Shown here: piece after piece, positions 19,552 to 19,809 of the stretch
Layout: the number at the start of each line of letters is the position of its first letter
Numbering within the stretch: the stretch's first letter is position 1
NCBI GenBank assembly: GCA_003956705.1
Contig: QZCP01000570.1
Location: 1-19,809, forward strand
From: Brevipalpus yothersi
Taxonomy: Eukaryota > Arthropoda > Arachnida > Trombidiformes > Tenuipalpidae
Direction: 5' to 3'
Length of the DNA: 19,809 bases
The notes under the pieces: generated by a model
Told to the model about the DNA's origin: nothing
The model's input: the letters and a program-made list of their open reading frames with translations, nothing else
The model's database searches: none
Translations under genes and position numbers: made by a program

Positions 19552-19556
19552 ATAAA
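19551..19556 (+). terminator. AATAAA polyadenylation signal candidate
   Basis: The hexamer overlaps the stop codon of the candidate last exon and is followed by GTGGTGTAAT. Its meaning depends on that gene model. Confidence 0.3.
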
Positions 19557-19766
19557 AGTGGTGTAATATAAGGTGTTAAACGATATGGGATGCTTTCCAA
19601 CCAATAACTCCCAGATAATGGTTTTTTCCTCTATGAGAATGGCTCTCATCTCTTTCCTTTTTGTCGATTTTCTGATTTTCCACACTTATGCTCAACTTTT
19701 CCATATGATTCGGAGGCCAAATGGATCGAGAAGATGACCATTCTTAGGACCACTACAGATTGTTGC

Positions 19767-19769
<3 letters not shown>
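19557..19769. other. No feature seen
   Basis: Unique DNA with a pyrimidine-rich middle; no recognisable coding sequence. Confidence 0.35.

Positions 19770-19809
<40 letters not shown>
19770..19809. repeat. (TC)n microsatellite cut by the window edge
   Basis: At least 40 bp of perfect TC repeat run to the last base of the window; the true length is unknown. Confidence 0.97.

Overview
This is eukaryotic nuclear DNA. It is AT-rich, carries one recognisable protein gene interrupted by a 59-nt GT-AG intron, and is studded with long (GA)n/(TC)n microsatellites. The single recognisable gene is the nucleoporin Nup88 (Drosophila members only, mbo). A nearly intronless Nup88, a very short intron and tight spacing to a possible upstream gene suggest a small, intron-poor animal genome. 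A compact arthropod such as a mite is my best guess, but the sequence does not prove it.

Layout. Positions 3-116 may hold the 3' end of an upstream gene that runs off the window edge. Positions 117-250 are the short upstream region of Nup88. The Nup88 coding sequence is join(251..2436, 2496..2568), 752 residues; reading straight through the intron would give a truncated 729-residue protein lacking its conserved C-terminus. From 2569 to the end, about 17 kb, nothing matches a protein family I recognise with confidence. This stretch contains at least a dozen GA/TC or other polypurine/polypyrimidine tracts in both orientations, one G-rich GC island with a G-quadruplex motif (12421-12555), and a few splice-bounded short open frames.

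The best candidates for further coding sequence are a possible two-exon 3' end of a plus-strand gene (18956-19012 plus 19384-19551, ending in a stop codon that overlaps AATAAA) and a possible two-exon reading frame with a 46-nt intron (5098-5167 plus 5214-5419). Both are hypotheses. In DNA of this composition, open frames of 60-130 codons arise by chance, especially over pyrimidine-rich stretches that are depleted in stop codons. I found no rRNA, convincing tRNA, CRISPR array, transposase or clear transposon ends, and no strong sign of an undescribed biological system. The most unusual property is the alternating orientation of long perfect GA and TC arrays, which could form long intramolecular RNA duplexes or DNA triplexes.
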